DNA from: CAIUGU01 sp040080215
GTDB lineage: Bacteria > Pseudomonadota > Gammaproteobacteria > Steroidobacterales > Steroidobacteraceae
DNA: 64,000 bases
Direction: 5' to 3'
NCBI GenBank assembly: GCA_040080215.1
Contig: JBEBIT010000001.1
Coordinates: 181,942 to 245,941, forward strand
The notes under the pieces: generated by a model
The model's input: only the letters and a program-made list of their open reading frames with translations
What the model was told of the DNA's origin: nothing
Databases searched by the model: none
Program-made: the position numbers and the translations under genes
Part shown: in pieces, positions 54,716-63,377 of the stretch
How positions within the stretch are numbered: position 1 is the first letter of the stretch
How the letters are laid out: every line of letters starts with the position of its first letter

Positions 54716-56458
54716 CTAGAAGCGGAGACCCAAAAGTGAGCCGTCTTCACCCGAGTCTGTAAGGGTAGATATAACGTACTCTCGCAAATTGAATCCTTGG
54801 GAAAACTCCTCCCACGGAACCTCGTCGGAATTGAGCGTGCAGATATATTGGTAGTTCCTGGATTCGCACTCACTGGCAGCAAGCTCCAGCGCAAGCGCCC
54901 TCTGACGCTCGTCAACCCCGTCAAAGATTGCACTGTCGTGAATAACGACTCTAGGAGAAGGGTATTTATCCGCCCACAGCGCCGCAATTGTCATGTCGTA
55001 GCAGAATATCTTCATGTTGCCGACGCCGGCACTTCCTGATCGCTCAATCTCGACATCAAACTTGAATCCAGTTGCACCAAATTCAATCACTAATCGACCG
55101 GCCACACTATAAAGACGCTCAGTAAATCCATTGAAGAGCTCGATTGCGCGCTCCCAAATCTCACGTCGCTCGTCATAGTCCCTACGCGCCCTTTGGTACA
55201 GAACTTCCTGGTCGATCTTGAGTTCACTCAGTCCGGTTGCGCAAGACTTCAAGTTCTCTATCGACGAGGAGATTGAGTTCCGCTCACTGAGCGTTTCTAA
55301 GTGCCTCTGTTGGAGGACCGTATGCTCCTCAAGAGCGCCGTGGGTCTGCAAAATGATCATCGCGCCCGCGCGCTCGTCGCTCAATTCCCTAATGCGCCCA
55401 TCACGATCGGCGACTTCTCGCCTCAGTCGAGACACTTCAGCGGCGAGGAAATCCCTGCGATTCCGAACTATCTTGTAATGAAACTCCTGGACGTCCTCCA
55501 TTCTCCGCATGGCCACGCCGGGTAGTGCTATGCCGACATCCGCGTACATCTTCTCGATGAGATTTGGCACCGGCACCTCTTCGTCCGAAAGCGCCTTCTC
55601 ATAGAGCGATAGCATTCGTTGATCTAAGCTGTTCAAATTTGCCAATTCATGGATGCTCTCGGTCAGCTCATCGGCCTGAATTCGTAGCTCCTTGTATTGG
55701 GGATGAACTTGGAAGGCAGCGAGATCTCGGGCATCGGAGTCTGCTTTATTCTGCAGTCGCACGCGCCTCGCCTCCAAATCACCCAAGGAGCCCGAAAAGG
55801 CCGTTACAACTCCGGCTCTTGCGGCCCTCTTAAGGGCATCCAATCCCTTCTTTCGATCCCTCAGCAACTGCATCTCGGATCCGTCCGCCCAGGCAAGCCC
55901 GAGTAGGAATGCGTTGTTTACCTGTTTGTCCCACTCCGCTTGCTTACGGAAGTGCTCGAACGGACTCGAATATGCATCCTTCCCCCGCCGTATGCTGTAC
56001 GAGATCAAGCTTCGGAACGAAGGCCCATATTTCGACTCTCTGTCGATCGGCAAACCATAGAACAGGTTACCTAGGAGGCTCGTCCATTCCTTTATGCCGT
56101 AGGCAAGTTCGCCGCTCTTTTCTCGCCTTGGACGAATCTTGAGCTGCTCTAAGTCGCCATCGATGAAGAATAGATTCGGCTTATCAATACGGCGAGTTAC
56201 TGAGAGGCTTTTACCGTCAACTTCGATAGAAAGCGTGAACTCCCAGCCACTGAGGGCGCCCACAAGCAACCCTTTCCCTTTCGATGCCTTCGCACCGAGA
56301 CAAAAGTGAATCACCTCAATCAGCGTAGACTTCCCCAAACCATTCCGAGAGTCCCGCTTGGTGGACTCACGAGTCCTGTCCGCCCAGATCACATTAAAGC
56401 CCGGACCAAACTCGACGGTCTTGAAGGAAGAGCGATTTGCGGAAAGTCGCTTAATCAT
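54716..56458 (-). CDS. DUF2326 SMC/RecN-like ATPase of an ABC-3C-type system
   Basis: A 580-residue ABC-superfamily ATPase. Walker A is NGLGKST (residues 39-45), with a long coiled-coil middle (about 190-420), and the characteristic C-terminal block VVIHDSAIFDGVDERQ (residues 504-519), which marks the DUF2326 family. Such proteins are the ATPase of ABC-three-component conflict systems, thought to sense DNA or phage cues and drive an effector. It overlaps the 77-aa middle component by 8 nt and is followed 4 nt later by hsdR. The system assignment is from family knowledge; this copy's activity is inferred. Confidence 0.8.
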   Translation of the reverse strand: MIKRLSANRSSFKTVEFGPGFNVIWADRTRESTKRDSRNGLGKSTLIEVIHFCLGAKASKGKGLLVGALSGWEFTLSIEVDGKSLSVTRRIDKPNLFFIDGDLEQLKIRPRREKSGELAYGIKEWTSLLGNLFYGLPIDRESKYGPSFRSLISYSIRRGKDAYSSPFEHFRKQAEWDKQVNNAFLLGLAWADGSEMQLLRDRKKGLDALKRAARAGVVTAFSGSLGDLEARRVRLQNKADSDARDLAAFQVHPQYKELRIQADELTESIHELANLNSLDQRMLSLYEKALSDEEVPVPNLIEKMYADVGIALPGVAMRRMEDVQEFHYKIVRNRRDFLAAEVSRLRREVADRDGRIRELSDERAGAMIILQTHGALEEHTVLQQRHLETLSERNSISSSIENLKSCATGLSELKIDQEVLYQRARRDYDERREIWERAIELFNGFTERLYSVAGRLVIEFGATGFKFDVEIERSGSAGVGNMKIFCYDMTIAALWADKYPSPRVVIHDSAIFDGVDERQRALALELAASECESRNYQYICTLNSDEVPWEEFSQGFNLREYVISTLTDSGEDGSLLGLRF

Positions 56459-56684
56459 GTTCTCTTCTTCTTGAGATCAGCCCATCAGCAAATTCAATCG
56501 CCTTTATTGCGAACAGGAAGTCGAGAGCCAGGATAAAGCGACTGTAGTTACCAATCTCCGAAGCGGCCCTAACCTTTTCCCATATATTCGTCGGAGTCAT
56601 AGCATCTGTGAGCGTGGAGAGAACTAGCGCTCCCGCACCAAGCAGAGACCGGTCCAACGGGATGTGCTTTGTAGGGAGGATCAT
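56451..56684 (-). CDS. ABC-3C middle component 6-like protein
   Basis: A 77-residue protein starting MILPTKHIPLDRSLLGAGALVLSTL and containing FILALDFLFAIKAIEFADGLISR. The pattern of an N-terminal MILPTKHI opening, a central helical region and an LDxLxAIxAIEFxDG end resembles the small 'middle component' (MC6) that links effector and ATPase in ABC-3C systems. It overlaps the HNH gene (4 nt) and the DUF2326 gene (8 nt), which supports coupling and stoichiometric synthesis. Alone the protein would be hard to assign. Confidence 0.7.
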   Translation of the reverse strand: MILPTKHIPLDRSLLGAGALVLSTLTDAMTPTNIWEKVRAASEIGNYSRFILALDFLFAIKAIEFADGLISRRREHD

Positions 56685-57430
56685 TTCTCAAAAACGTCGC
56701 AGCTCTCGAATAGATAGATCAATACGGCGAGCCCTGCCGAGCGCTGTGCTTGCGTGTGGAAGCCTCGTTGCGAAAACTCACACATCAGATCAAACAGTTC
56801 ATCCCCGGCATGCCCCTGCCGGCGTAGTCGGAAATACTCCTCAAGAAAGCCAGCCTTCAATTTGTCCGGGTAGTCCGAATCGACCAGGGACTCTTGTTGC
56901 ACAAAGCTTCCGACCACCTTTGCGACACTCAGCCCCATCGCAATCGTCGCTCGGCTGCCTGCTTGCAGATAGTTCTTTGCTATCTTGTCTTCCGGTGGAA
57001 GGAGCGAGAAATCAACAGGACCCGCTCCCGGCGTTAGTTGATTTATCCACGCAGTGGCTAGGTAGAGCTCCGGAAATCCAACCTCAGCAAATGCAGCATT
57101 CAGCCCGTCCCGGACCTTCTTCTCATGTTCCACCTTCAGAGTTCTTAGCGCATGTGTGGAGAAGCTCTCGACCTGCTTATCAATCTGGTTGTGGTGGCCG
57201 CCGCAAAGGAAGATCAGGTTATCGCTTTGATTCCGCTGCTCGTCGCTCATGGAAATGTCGAAGCGAGCGGCGTTAGGCTGCTCTCCTGCAATGTGGGCCG
57301 CCTCGCCAACTACAACAGGCACCCCCCCGCTCGGCGCATCGACAGTGAGCGGTTGACCACATCCCGGAAATGCGCATAGGCCACCACTTCTGAAGGCCAA
57401 CAGAAGCTTAGTTGGATAGGACGCACTCAT
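56681..57430 (-). CDS. HNH endonuclease effector of the ABC-3C-type cassette
   Basis: A 249-residue protein. The N-terminal ~90 residues form an HNH nuclease: metal-site cysteines in CAFPGCG (Cys 19, Cys 24), GEAAHI (His 46), and NLIFLCGGHHNQID (Asn 71, Cys 76, His 79-80, Asp 84). The remaining ~150 residues form a helical domain that I take to be the ABC-3C C-terminal domain, which mediates contact with the middle component and ATPase. It overlaps hsdS by 4 nt (ATGA). I infer it is the toxic or DNA-cutting effector released or activated by the ATPase. Confidence 0.75.
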   Translation of the reverse strand: MSASYPTKLLLAFRSGGLCAFPGCGQPLTVDAPSGGVPVVVGEAAHIAGEQPNAARFDISMSDEQRNQSDNLIFLCGGHHNQIDKQVESFSTHALRTLKVEHEKKVRDGLNAAFAEVGFPELYLATAWINQLTPGAGPVDFSLLPPEDKIAKNYLQAGSRATIAMGLSVAKVVGSFVQQESLVDSDYPDKLKAGFLEEYFRLRRQGHAGDELFDLMCEFSQRGFHTQAQRSAGLAVLIYLFESCDVFEK

Positions 57431-58638
57431 GCGGGATTCATCGATCCCGGACGAAGCTCCCCACTCAGGAGCTTTGGCAGAAGCGCGTCTCGTAGCGTGA
57501 CAAGTGCGCGGTTTTGGTGGAGGTTGGTGTGAATGCGGTCGAGCATGGGTTGAATGAGACGTGCGTATGCAGCGGCAATGATCTTTGGCGGCAGGGCAAC
57601 TTTAAACGAGCAGATGTCGTTCCAGTTGGTGCGTGGCATCTTGGTTCCGGTCGAGGCGAGGTCGGTGAACTGAATCAGCTCATCGCTGCTCGCGTGACCG
57701 AGGAGGAAGCCGAACCACTCGGGGCTTTTTGGCGCGAGGACGAGTATGTCGGTCGAGCAGACGCCGTCGAGTGGGGCCACACCGACTTTGTGGAAGTAGG
57801 GCCTCAACTTGCCGAAAAGGATTTCGCCCTTCTTGAAGGCCGACTTGCCGCTGGCTACATCTGCGGAGTCGTCCCAGTTCTCGATCGCAATGCAGCGGCG
57901 CGGCATATGTTCCAAGGCAATGTAGGGGGTATTTGGTGCAATGTCGCAGGGCTGGACACCGCGTTTCGAGTTCGTGCTGATGTCGCCAAGTTTGCCTGCC
58001 ATCCAACCTTTGGGAATGTGCCCGAACGGTGAATCCTCCAAGCAGTCTGGGAAAAGAGCTGCCGTGGCAGTGTCTATACCAATGGAAGGCCGGCGATCAA
58101 GTTTGGCGCGGACGGGATCGAATTCCACGAACCAACTCTGGAAGAGCGCCCGTGTCATCGCCTCCAACGTTGCGTTCATCCGTCGATTCAGCGCGATTTT
58201 GTCGTCAAGCGCTCCAAGCATAGCCGCGATGGATTCTTGCTCGACTTTGGGTGGCCAATTCACCGCGATAGAGTGAACATGATTCCGATTAAGTGTCGGG
58301 TTCGCCGAACCGACATCCATTGACTGCAGCCGTGCATACTGCTGGCGGAAGAAATAGAAGACAAACTTCGGGTCGTTACCTTTGAAGTCGGTCACCCACA
58401 GGGTTGTATCGTGTGGCCAGTAGTCCTCTTCAATGAAGTGTGCTCTACCGATTCCATTTCCCTTGCGACCCAAGATGACGCCGGGACCTTTCGCCATCGC
58501 GGTGTCGTGGTAACTCAAGACTCCCGCCGTCGATACGACGGGAATTCGACCTTGGGATTGCGTCAGCTTGGTGATGTCAAAACCACGCTGTAGCCGGACT
58601 TGGGCCCCGATGGTGGTTTCCTGCCATTCACCACTCAT
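57427..58638 (-). CDS. hsdS: Type I restriction enzyme specificity subunit
   Basis: The target-recognition subunit of 403 residues. It has two target-recognition domains (about 1-135 and 205-355), each followed by a conserved helical spacer: EQESIAAMLGALDDKIALNRRMNATLEAMTRALF and LIQPMLDRIHTNLHQNRALVTLRDALLPKLLSG. Each domain reads half of the bipartite DNA target; the target itself cannot be told from sequence. It overlaps hsdM by 11 nt and the HNH gene by 4 nt. Confidence 0.95.
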   Translation of the reverse strand: MSGEWQETTIGAQVRLQRGFDITKLTQSQGRIPVVSTAGVLSYHDTAMAKGPGVILGRKGNGIGRAHFIEEDYWPHDTTLWVTDFKGNDPKFVFYFFRQQYARLQSMDVGSANPTLNRNHVHSIAVNWPPKVEQESIAAMLGALDDKIALNRRMNATLEAMTRALFQSWFVEFDPVRAKLDRRPSIGIDTATAALFPDCLEDSPFGHIPKGWMAGKLGDISTNSKRGVQPCDIAPNTPYIALEHMPRRCIAIENWDDSADVASGKSAFKKGEILFGKLRPYFHKVGVAPLDGVCSTDILVLAPKSPEWFGFLLGHASSDELIQFTDLASTGTKMPRTNWNDICSFKVALPPKIIAAAYARLIQPMLDRIHTNLHQNRALVTLRDALLPKLLSGELRPGSMNPA

Positions 58639-60199
58639 AGCCTATCCCAATCAAGTTGTGCCTGATCTCCAGCTCAAGTCTCGCCGACGCTTCGGACTGT
58701 TTGCGCAATTCCGCAACGAGGCGCGGCATCTTTTCCTGGAATGGGTCTCCGTCGTCCTCGATCTGCTCCGCCCCGACATACCGTCCTGGCGTGAGGACGT
58801 GTCCGTGCGCGGCGATCTCGGTGTTAGTCGCGGCTTTGCAGAAGCCCGCAACATCCTCATACTCACAGGCGTCTTTGTCTCCACGCCAAGCGTGATAGGT
58901 AGATGAGATCTTTGCCAGATCGGCGTCAGTCAGCTCGCGGTGGACGCGATCGACGAGAATGCCTAGCTTGCGTGCGTCGATGAACAGCGTTTGCTTGCGC
59001 CGATCCCGAAAGCCGCGCTTGGTGTCTGCACCTTTGTCCTTGGAGAGGAACCATAGGCAGACCGGAATCGGCGTGCTGTAAAAGAGTTGCCCAGGGAGAG
59101 CGACCATGCAGTCCACGAGATCTGCCTCGATGATTGCGCGACGTATGTCGCCTTCGCCGGACTGGTTCGAGGACATGCTGCCGTTGGCGAGCACGAATCC
59201 GGCCATGCCGTGGGGCGCAAGGTGATGGACAAAGTGTTGCACCCAGGCGAAGTTGGCGTTGCCCTTGGGCGGTACGCCGAACCGCCAACGCACGTCGTCG
59301 TCCTTACGGAACCAGTCGGAGTCGTTGAAGGGCGGGTTGGCCAGGACATAGTCGGCGCGGAGATCCGGATGGAGATCGCGGCGAAAGGTGTCAGCTTGCT
59401 CTGGCCCGAAATCCGCCTCAATGCCGCGCAGGGCAAGATTCATCACGGCGAGACGTCGGGTGGTGGCGTTGCTCTCCTGGCCGTAGATGCTGATGTCGCC
59501 CAACTTGCCGCCGTGGGACTCAACGAACTTCTCCGACTGCACGAACATGCCGCCTGAGCCGCAGGCGGGGTCATAGATTCGGCCCTTGTAGGGGGCGAGC
59601 ATTTCAACGAGACAACGAACGACACAGGACGGGGTGTAGAACTGACCGCCGTTTTTGCCCTCGGCGCTCGCAAACTGGGTCAGGAAGTACTCGTAGACCC
59701 GACCCAGAATGTCCTTGGCGCGGTTTTCCTTGTCGCCGAGACCAATCGTGCCGATGAGATCAATCAGTTCACCAAGCCGGTGCTTGTCGAGCGCAGGGCG
59801 AGCGTAGTCCTTGGGCAGCACGCCTTTGAGACGCGGGTTGTCGCGCTCAATGGCAACCATGGCGTCGTCTACGATCTTGCCGATGGTGGGCTGCTTGGCA
59901 TTGGCCTGAAGGTGCGCCCAGCGGCCTTCCTTGGGCACCCAGAACACATTCTCGGCTTTGTATTCGTCCTGGTCTTCCGGGTTCGCCCCCGCGTAGTCGC
60001 CTTTGCCAGCAATCAGCTTGGCGTGGTGCTCGTCGAACTTATCCGAGATGTACTTGAGGAAGATCAGGCCCAGGACGACGTGCTTGTACTCCGCAGCGTC
60101 CATGTTGTTCCGCAGCTTGTCTGCGGTCAGCCAGAGCTTCGCCTCGAAGCCGATATTCGCGGACGACGAGTCGTTCTTCTTTGCTTTCGCTTTTGCCAT
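58628..60199 (-). CDS. hsdM: Type I restriction enzyme methylase subunit
   Basis: The N6-adenine methyltransferase subunit, 523 residues. The N-terminal HsdM region (LRNNMDAAEYKHVVLGLIFLKYISDKF) is followed by the methyltransferase domain with FYTPSCVVRCLVEML, SAM-binding motif DPACGSGGM (210-218) and catalytic NPPF (287-290). It is the first gene of a six-gene operon hsdM-hsdS-HNH-MC6-DUF2326-hsdR on the minus strand. A CTAGGGCCTAG palindrome lies 10 nt upstream of its start and there is no good ribosome site. Confidence 0.96.
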   Translation of the reverse strand: MAKAKAKKNDSSSANIGFEAKLWLTADKLRNNMDAAEYKHVVLGLIFLKYISDKFDEHHAKLIAGKGDYAGANPEDQDEYKAENVFWVPKEGRWAHLQANAKQPTIGKIVDDAMVAIERDNPRLKGVLPKDYARPALDKHRLGELIDLIGTIGLGDKENRAKDILGRVYEYFLTQFASAEGKNGGQFYTPSCVVRCLVEMLAPYKGRIYDPACGSGGMFVQSEKFVESHGGKLGDISIYGQESNATTRRLAVMNLALRGIEADFGPEQADTFRRDLHPDLRADYVLANPPFNDSDWFRKDDDVRWRFGVPPKGNANFAWVQHFVHHLAPHGMAGFVLANGSMSSNQSGEGDIRRAIIEADLVDCMVALPGQLFYSTPIPVCLWFLSKDKGADTKRGFRDRRKQTLFIDARKLGILVDRVHRELTDADLAKISSTYHAWRGDKDACEYEDVAGFCKAATNTEIAAHGHVLTPGRYVGAEQIEDDGDPFQEKMPRLVAELRKQSEASARLELEIRHNLIGIGYEW

Positions 60200-60603
60200 T
60201 CGAGTGCTACTAGGGCCTAGGGTGAGACGGGGCCGGGTTTACAGGCGTACAACGCGGGCCCGACAGCAGCGGGTCTCAGAGCGAGACTGCGGCGGAGGTG
60301 TCATCCCTGATCGGCTCCGCACGGAACCGCAGCCTCCCCATTCCATGGCCGCTCCATTTGTCGATGTTCTGGTAAGAATTTCAATCGGAATATAGCGGCA
60401 TAGACTGGCAGGTGCCAGCACCGACATTCCAATCGCTGTCTAGCGAAGGCCCGGATTGGGCGCCGAACGACGAAACCGCGAGAGCCGCTCCAAGGAATCA
60501 CGGCGATCCACTTGTCATATGGTCTTTTTCGATGAGTGTCGTTTGGGCTAACCTTGGTGCGCCGGCACTGCTGGGGTAAGGCAGCTCCTCTGCTGAGATC
60601 GGG
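60200..60603. other. Spacer between hsdM and a divergent gene
   Basis: About 400 nt with no convincing gene. It must hold the hsdM promoter and that of the plus-strand gene at 60604. Adjacent to hsdM is the palindrome CTAGGGCCTAG (60210-60220), which is a candidate operator. Small frames in it are Arg-rich and not protein-like. Confidence 0.4.
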
Positions 60604-61158
60604 ATGCCAAGAAAGTCACGTCCCAAGGACCGAGAGATATTCACCTTGCTCTCTGTGAAGGTGGAGCGCCGAGACGCACGAGTCGAAACTTCCATCCATA
60701 GCGATCTTCGGTCTCAGCGACCGGTGTTCGACAGGCCCACGGATCCAGTCTACGAAGTACGGACCATGATCGAAGTATCGGGCGTAGTCGTCAATCCAGA
60801 CACCCGTCAAGGCGAGCGATTCGACCTGACAATTCTTGGTGAGATCTCTACCGAACCACCGCTTGTGCTGAAGGACATGCAAGCGACGGACGATGACAGG
60901 AGGCCGATGTTCAAGGCGTATAGGGGCGTCCAGTATCCCTTGTACGTAGCACCCCGCGGGTTGGCTTTGCTTCAGAGACTTAGAGGACAGCCTGGTTGGA
61001 GTGCGTGGATCTTCGCAGCGCCAAGACTCCTCAGTGACATGCTCACATTGCTGTCCAGTCCGAGACAGCTCTACCTGTCTGTCCATGAGAAGAAGACGGG
61101 ACGAGAGCGATGGGTGCAGAGCCTCTCGCTACAAACGTCCGATCCTGCGAACGAGTAA
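60604..61158 (+). CDS. Hypothetical island protein
   Basis: A 184-residue soluble protein, transcribed divergently from hsdM. It has a beta-rich central region (TMIEVSGVVVNPDTRQGERFDLTILGEISTEPP) and a more helical C-terminal half with YRGVQYPLYVAPRGLALLQRLRGQ. No family is recognised. A GGG near the ATG serves as a weak ribosome site. It may belong to the defence cargo because of its position, but nothing in the sequence shows that. Confidence 0.6.
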   Translation: MPRKSRPKDREIFTLLSVKVERRDARVETSIHSDLRSQRPVFDRPTDPVYEVRTMIEVSGVVVNPDTRQGERFDLTILGEISTEPPLVLKDMQATDDDRRPMFKAYRGVQYPLYVAPRGLALLQRLRGQPGWSAWIFAAPRLLSDMLTLLSSPRQLYLSVHEKKTGRERWVQSLSLQTSDPANE

Positions 61159-61223
61159 AGCAATCGCGATGTTCTAAACCGGTCCCTTTCTCGACTCGCA
61201 CTAGCTGCTGAAGACGATATCGG

Positions 61224-62024
61224 CTAAGGATCGAATTCATTTTCCTCAGGAGTGGGGAATGGCTCTGGCAAGTCACCCCGCATGTACATCTCGAACTCCT
61301 TGAGCTCGCTATCCGATGGGGGTTTGCCCGGGCGGCTGAACGATCTTATCTCGTCCGCAATATCTCGACGGCTTATGGTTCCCATGCTGTACCGCCCGCT
61401 TTCTAGTTCGTAGTCAAGCGCACCACACCAAGAATTTATTCGTCCATGTGTAGGCATTAGCGCCACGGAATTCTTCAGGCCCCGCACCTCGTGCTTGGCA
61501 ATGCTAACGCGTAATACTTCAAGCCTGACGAATGGAATATGCGTGAGACGCAGTTGTTCACGAACGGTTTCAACGATGGAATTGTCTGCGAGGACTCGCC
61601 TTATCTGCGCAGCACGAAGCTTGCGGCCGACATGCTCATATCCCTGATCAGAGTCGAGGTTGGCGAGCTTCTTCTCCAAGCCGCCATTGTCGAACCACTT
61701 GACGATCTCCTTTGCGCGTTGCCTCCACGTCCTAAGGAGTTCATAGGCTGCGAAAATCCACATCTGGGACAGTGCATTGACAAAGGCTGCTTCCGTTAGT
61801 GGCGTGCGTTCCTCAGCGAAGAGAGACTTCTGCAGCCCCCACTCGAGGCCCATTACGTACTGGTCAACTATGGCCAAGTTATAGACTTGGTTTCTAAGAT
61901 TCAGATCGTCACCCAGCAACCGCAGATCGGAAAGTGCAGCGATCATTTCGTTGGCCGTGATCTTGGTATGCGGCTGATACCTGGGACCATCATCCTCAGC
62001 ACCATGATCGGCGTCCGCATCCAT
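61224..62024 (-). CDS. Hypothetical island protein
   Basis: A 266-residue protein from ATG 62024, which has an AGGGGG ribosome site 8-9 nt upstream; a TTG at 62030 would add two residues. It is acidic at both ends and helical in the middle (LNLRNQVYNLAIVDQYVMGLEWGLQKSLF, AAYELLRTWRQRAKEIVKWF). No motif or family is recognised. It follows the 160-residue gene by 36 nt and is probably in one transcript with it. It is convergent with the 184-residue gene. Confidence 0.6.
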   Translation of the reverse strand: MDADADHGAEDDGPRYQPHTKITANEMIAALSDLRLLGDDLNLRNQVYNLAIVDQYVMGLEWGLQKSLFAEERTPLTEAAFVNALSQMWIFAAYELLRTWRQRAKEIVKWFDNGGLEKKLANLDSDQGYEHVGRKLRAAQIRRVLADNSIVETVREQLRLTHIPFVRLEVLRVSIAKHEVRGLKNSVALMPTHGRINSWCGALDYELESGRYSMGTISRRDIADEIRSFSRPGKPPSDSELKEFEMYMRGDLPEPFPTPEENEFDP

Positions 62025-62059
62025 TCCCAATTCCCCCTGAGGAGTGTTGCGACTCGAAG

Positions 62060-62542
62060 CTAGAGTCCGAGATCCGTATGTGCGTCAGCGTATCGCTGTT
62101 CGGACAAGAGCATCAGTACCCTTGAGTACGCCAGAGCCGCGAGACTTGCAGAGGACCCTGCGTGCCAGCCAAGCCTCGCGAGTACCGGCGCCGAAAGCTG
62201 GAGCTCAAGCTGCGTGTGAGGCGGCTTCAGCCAGATCGCTCTGAATTCGATCACCCGCGGCGCTGCGACTAGTTGAGCGGCATCGGGGACATCGCCGAAG
62301 GTTTCAGGTGGCGCGGGGTCCCAGAATGCCGAGGTCATGGCCTTCCGTAGCGCCGATATGCGCTCGGGCAACTCAAGCTCCTGTGCTACGCACAAGAGCT
62401 CCCCATGTGTCCTGAAATAGCCAAAGCATTGAAAGCCCTTTTCTGGTTGCGGCCAACCGAGCTGGCTGGCGAATTCTCGCGGTAACCGAAGACGGTACTT
62501 CCCGGTGCCAGGGGGAACTATAGCTACGCGGGGTTCGCTCAT
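62060..62542 (-). CDS. Hypothetical island protein with AbrB-like elements
   Basis: A 160-residue protein. Two segments, KYRLRLPREFASQLGW near the start and LELQLSAPVLARLGWHAGSS near residue 115, resemble the strand-turn-helix of AbrB/MazE-type DNA-binding hairpins. The match is loose and the intervening part is unlike any family I know. It could be a regulator; it is divergent from the Panacea gene across a promoter region with 10-nt direct repeats. It lies upstream of the 266-residue gene on the same strand. Confidence 0.5.
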   Translation of the reverse strand: MSEPRVAIVPPGTGKYRLRLPREFASQLGWPQPEKGFQCFGYFRTHGELLCVAQELELPERISALRKAMTSAFWDPAPPETFGDVPDAAQLVAAPRVIEFRAIWLKPPHTQLELQLSAPVLARLGWHAGSSASLAALAYSRVLMLLSEQRYADAHTDLGL

Positions 62543-62566
62543 AAGTCTCGGGTTACGGCTCTTTGT

Positions 62567-62594
62567 GGACCGTTATGGACCGTCATGGACTACC
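62567..62594 (+). repeat. Three 10-nt direct repeats upstream of the Panacea gene
   Basis: GGACCGTTAT, GGACCGTCAT and GGACTACC are arrayed head to tail with exact 10-nt periodicity between the two divergent genes, about one helical turn each. They lie upstream of a TATACT that could be a -10 box, so they are a candidate binding site for an autoregulator. The remainder of the 244-nt spacer shows nothing else. Confidence 0.45.
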
Positions 62595-62786
62595 AAGTTC
62601 CACACGTTCGGACTATACTCGGACGGTACTTGATGGGGTCAAGCCCAGTTCACAGAGCGTAGATGTGATCCATGTGATCGACGTCCTCCGGCACAAAGGG
62701 GGACGATGCCGTCGCTTTCGAGGTGTACTAGAAAGTATGGGCGTGGACTTCCGTTGCCTGCCTTTGTTGCTCTTGGAATCGGACAA

Positions 62787-63353
62787 GTGCTGATCACACA
62801 CGAACGCCAGAAGCTTATCGATACGATCGTGTACTTCGCGGCGAGCACGAAGTTCTGCGGCAAGGTAAAGATATTCAAGCTTCTTTATCTGCTGGACTTC
62901 GCCCATTTCCGTGAGACTGGCCGTAGCGTGACCGGGCTGGACTACCAGGCTTGGAAACTCGGTCCCGTTCCGCAGGATCTTGCCCAAGAGTGGTTCGAGC
63001 TGGAGCCTGATCTGGCACAAGCCATCGAGATCATTCCTCAGAAGGTGATTGACTACACACGCGAACTCGTCGTGCCGCGTAGGCCCTTTGACAACGATCT
63101 CTTCACAAAGCGCGAACTCCGCCTAATGCAGGAGCTCGCAACGAGATTCCGCGATGACACGTCGATGCCTTTGGTAAACGTCACGCACACTGAACGAGGG
63201 CCATGGGACAAGATTTGGGACGGTGGAAAAGGCAGGAACGAGCGCATTCCCTACGGGCTTGCTGTTCCCGACGACGATCCTCATCGCGAGTTGATTCTCG
63301 AGTCTGCGAAGGAATACGAAGGTATCCGTTCTGGCGCAGCAAGCTCCCACTGA
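62787..63353 (+). CDS. Panacea-domain (DUF4065/SocA-like) antitoxin
   Basis: A 188-residue protein. I use GTG 62787, preceded by a GGA-containing ribosome site; ATG 62706 would add 27 residues before the domain. The Panacea (DUF4065) core covers residues 5-70: KLIDTIVYFAASTKFCGKVKIFKLLYLLDFAHFRETGRSVTG and then YQAWKLGPVP. Panacea-domain proteins neutralise many unrelated toxins. A partner gene starts 24 nt downstream, so I read this as the antitoxin of a two-gene module next to attR, where addiction modules stabilise islands. Confidence 0.8.
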   Translation: MLITHERQKLIDTIVYFAASTKFCGKVKIFKLLYLLDFAHFRETGRSVTGLDYQAWKLGPVPQDLAQEWFELEPDLAQAIEIIPQKVIDYTRELVVPRRPFDNDLFTKRELRLMQELATRFRDDTSMPLVNVTHTERGPWDKIWDGGKGRNERIPYGLAVPDDDPHRELILESAKEYEGIRSGAASSH

Positions 63354-63377
63354 ATTGTCCGTTGTCGGTAACGGCGC

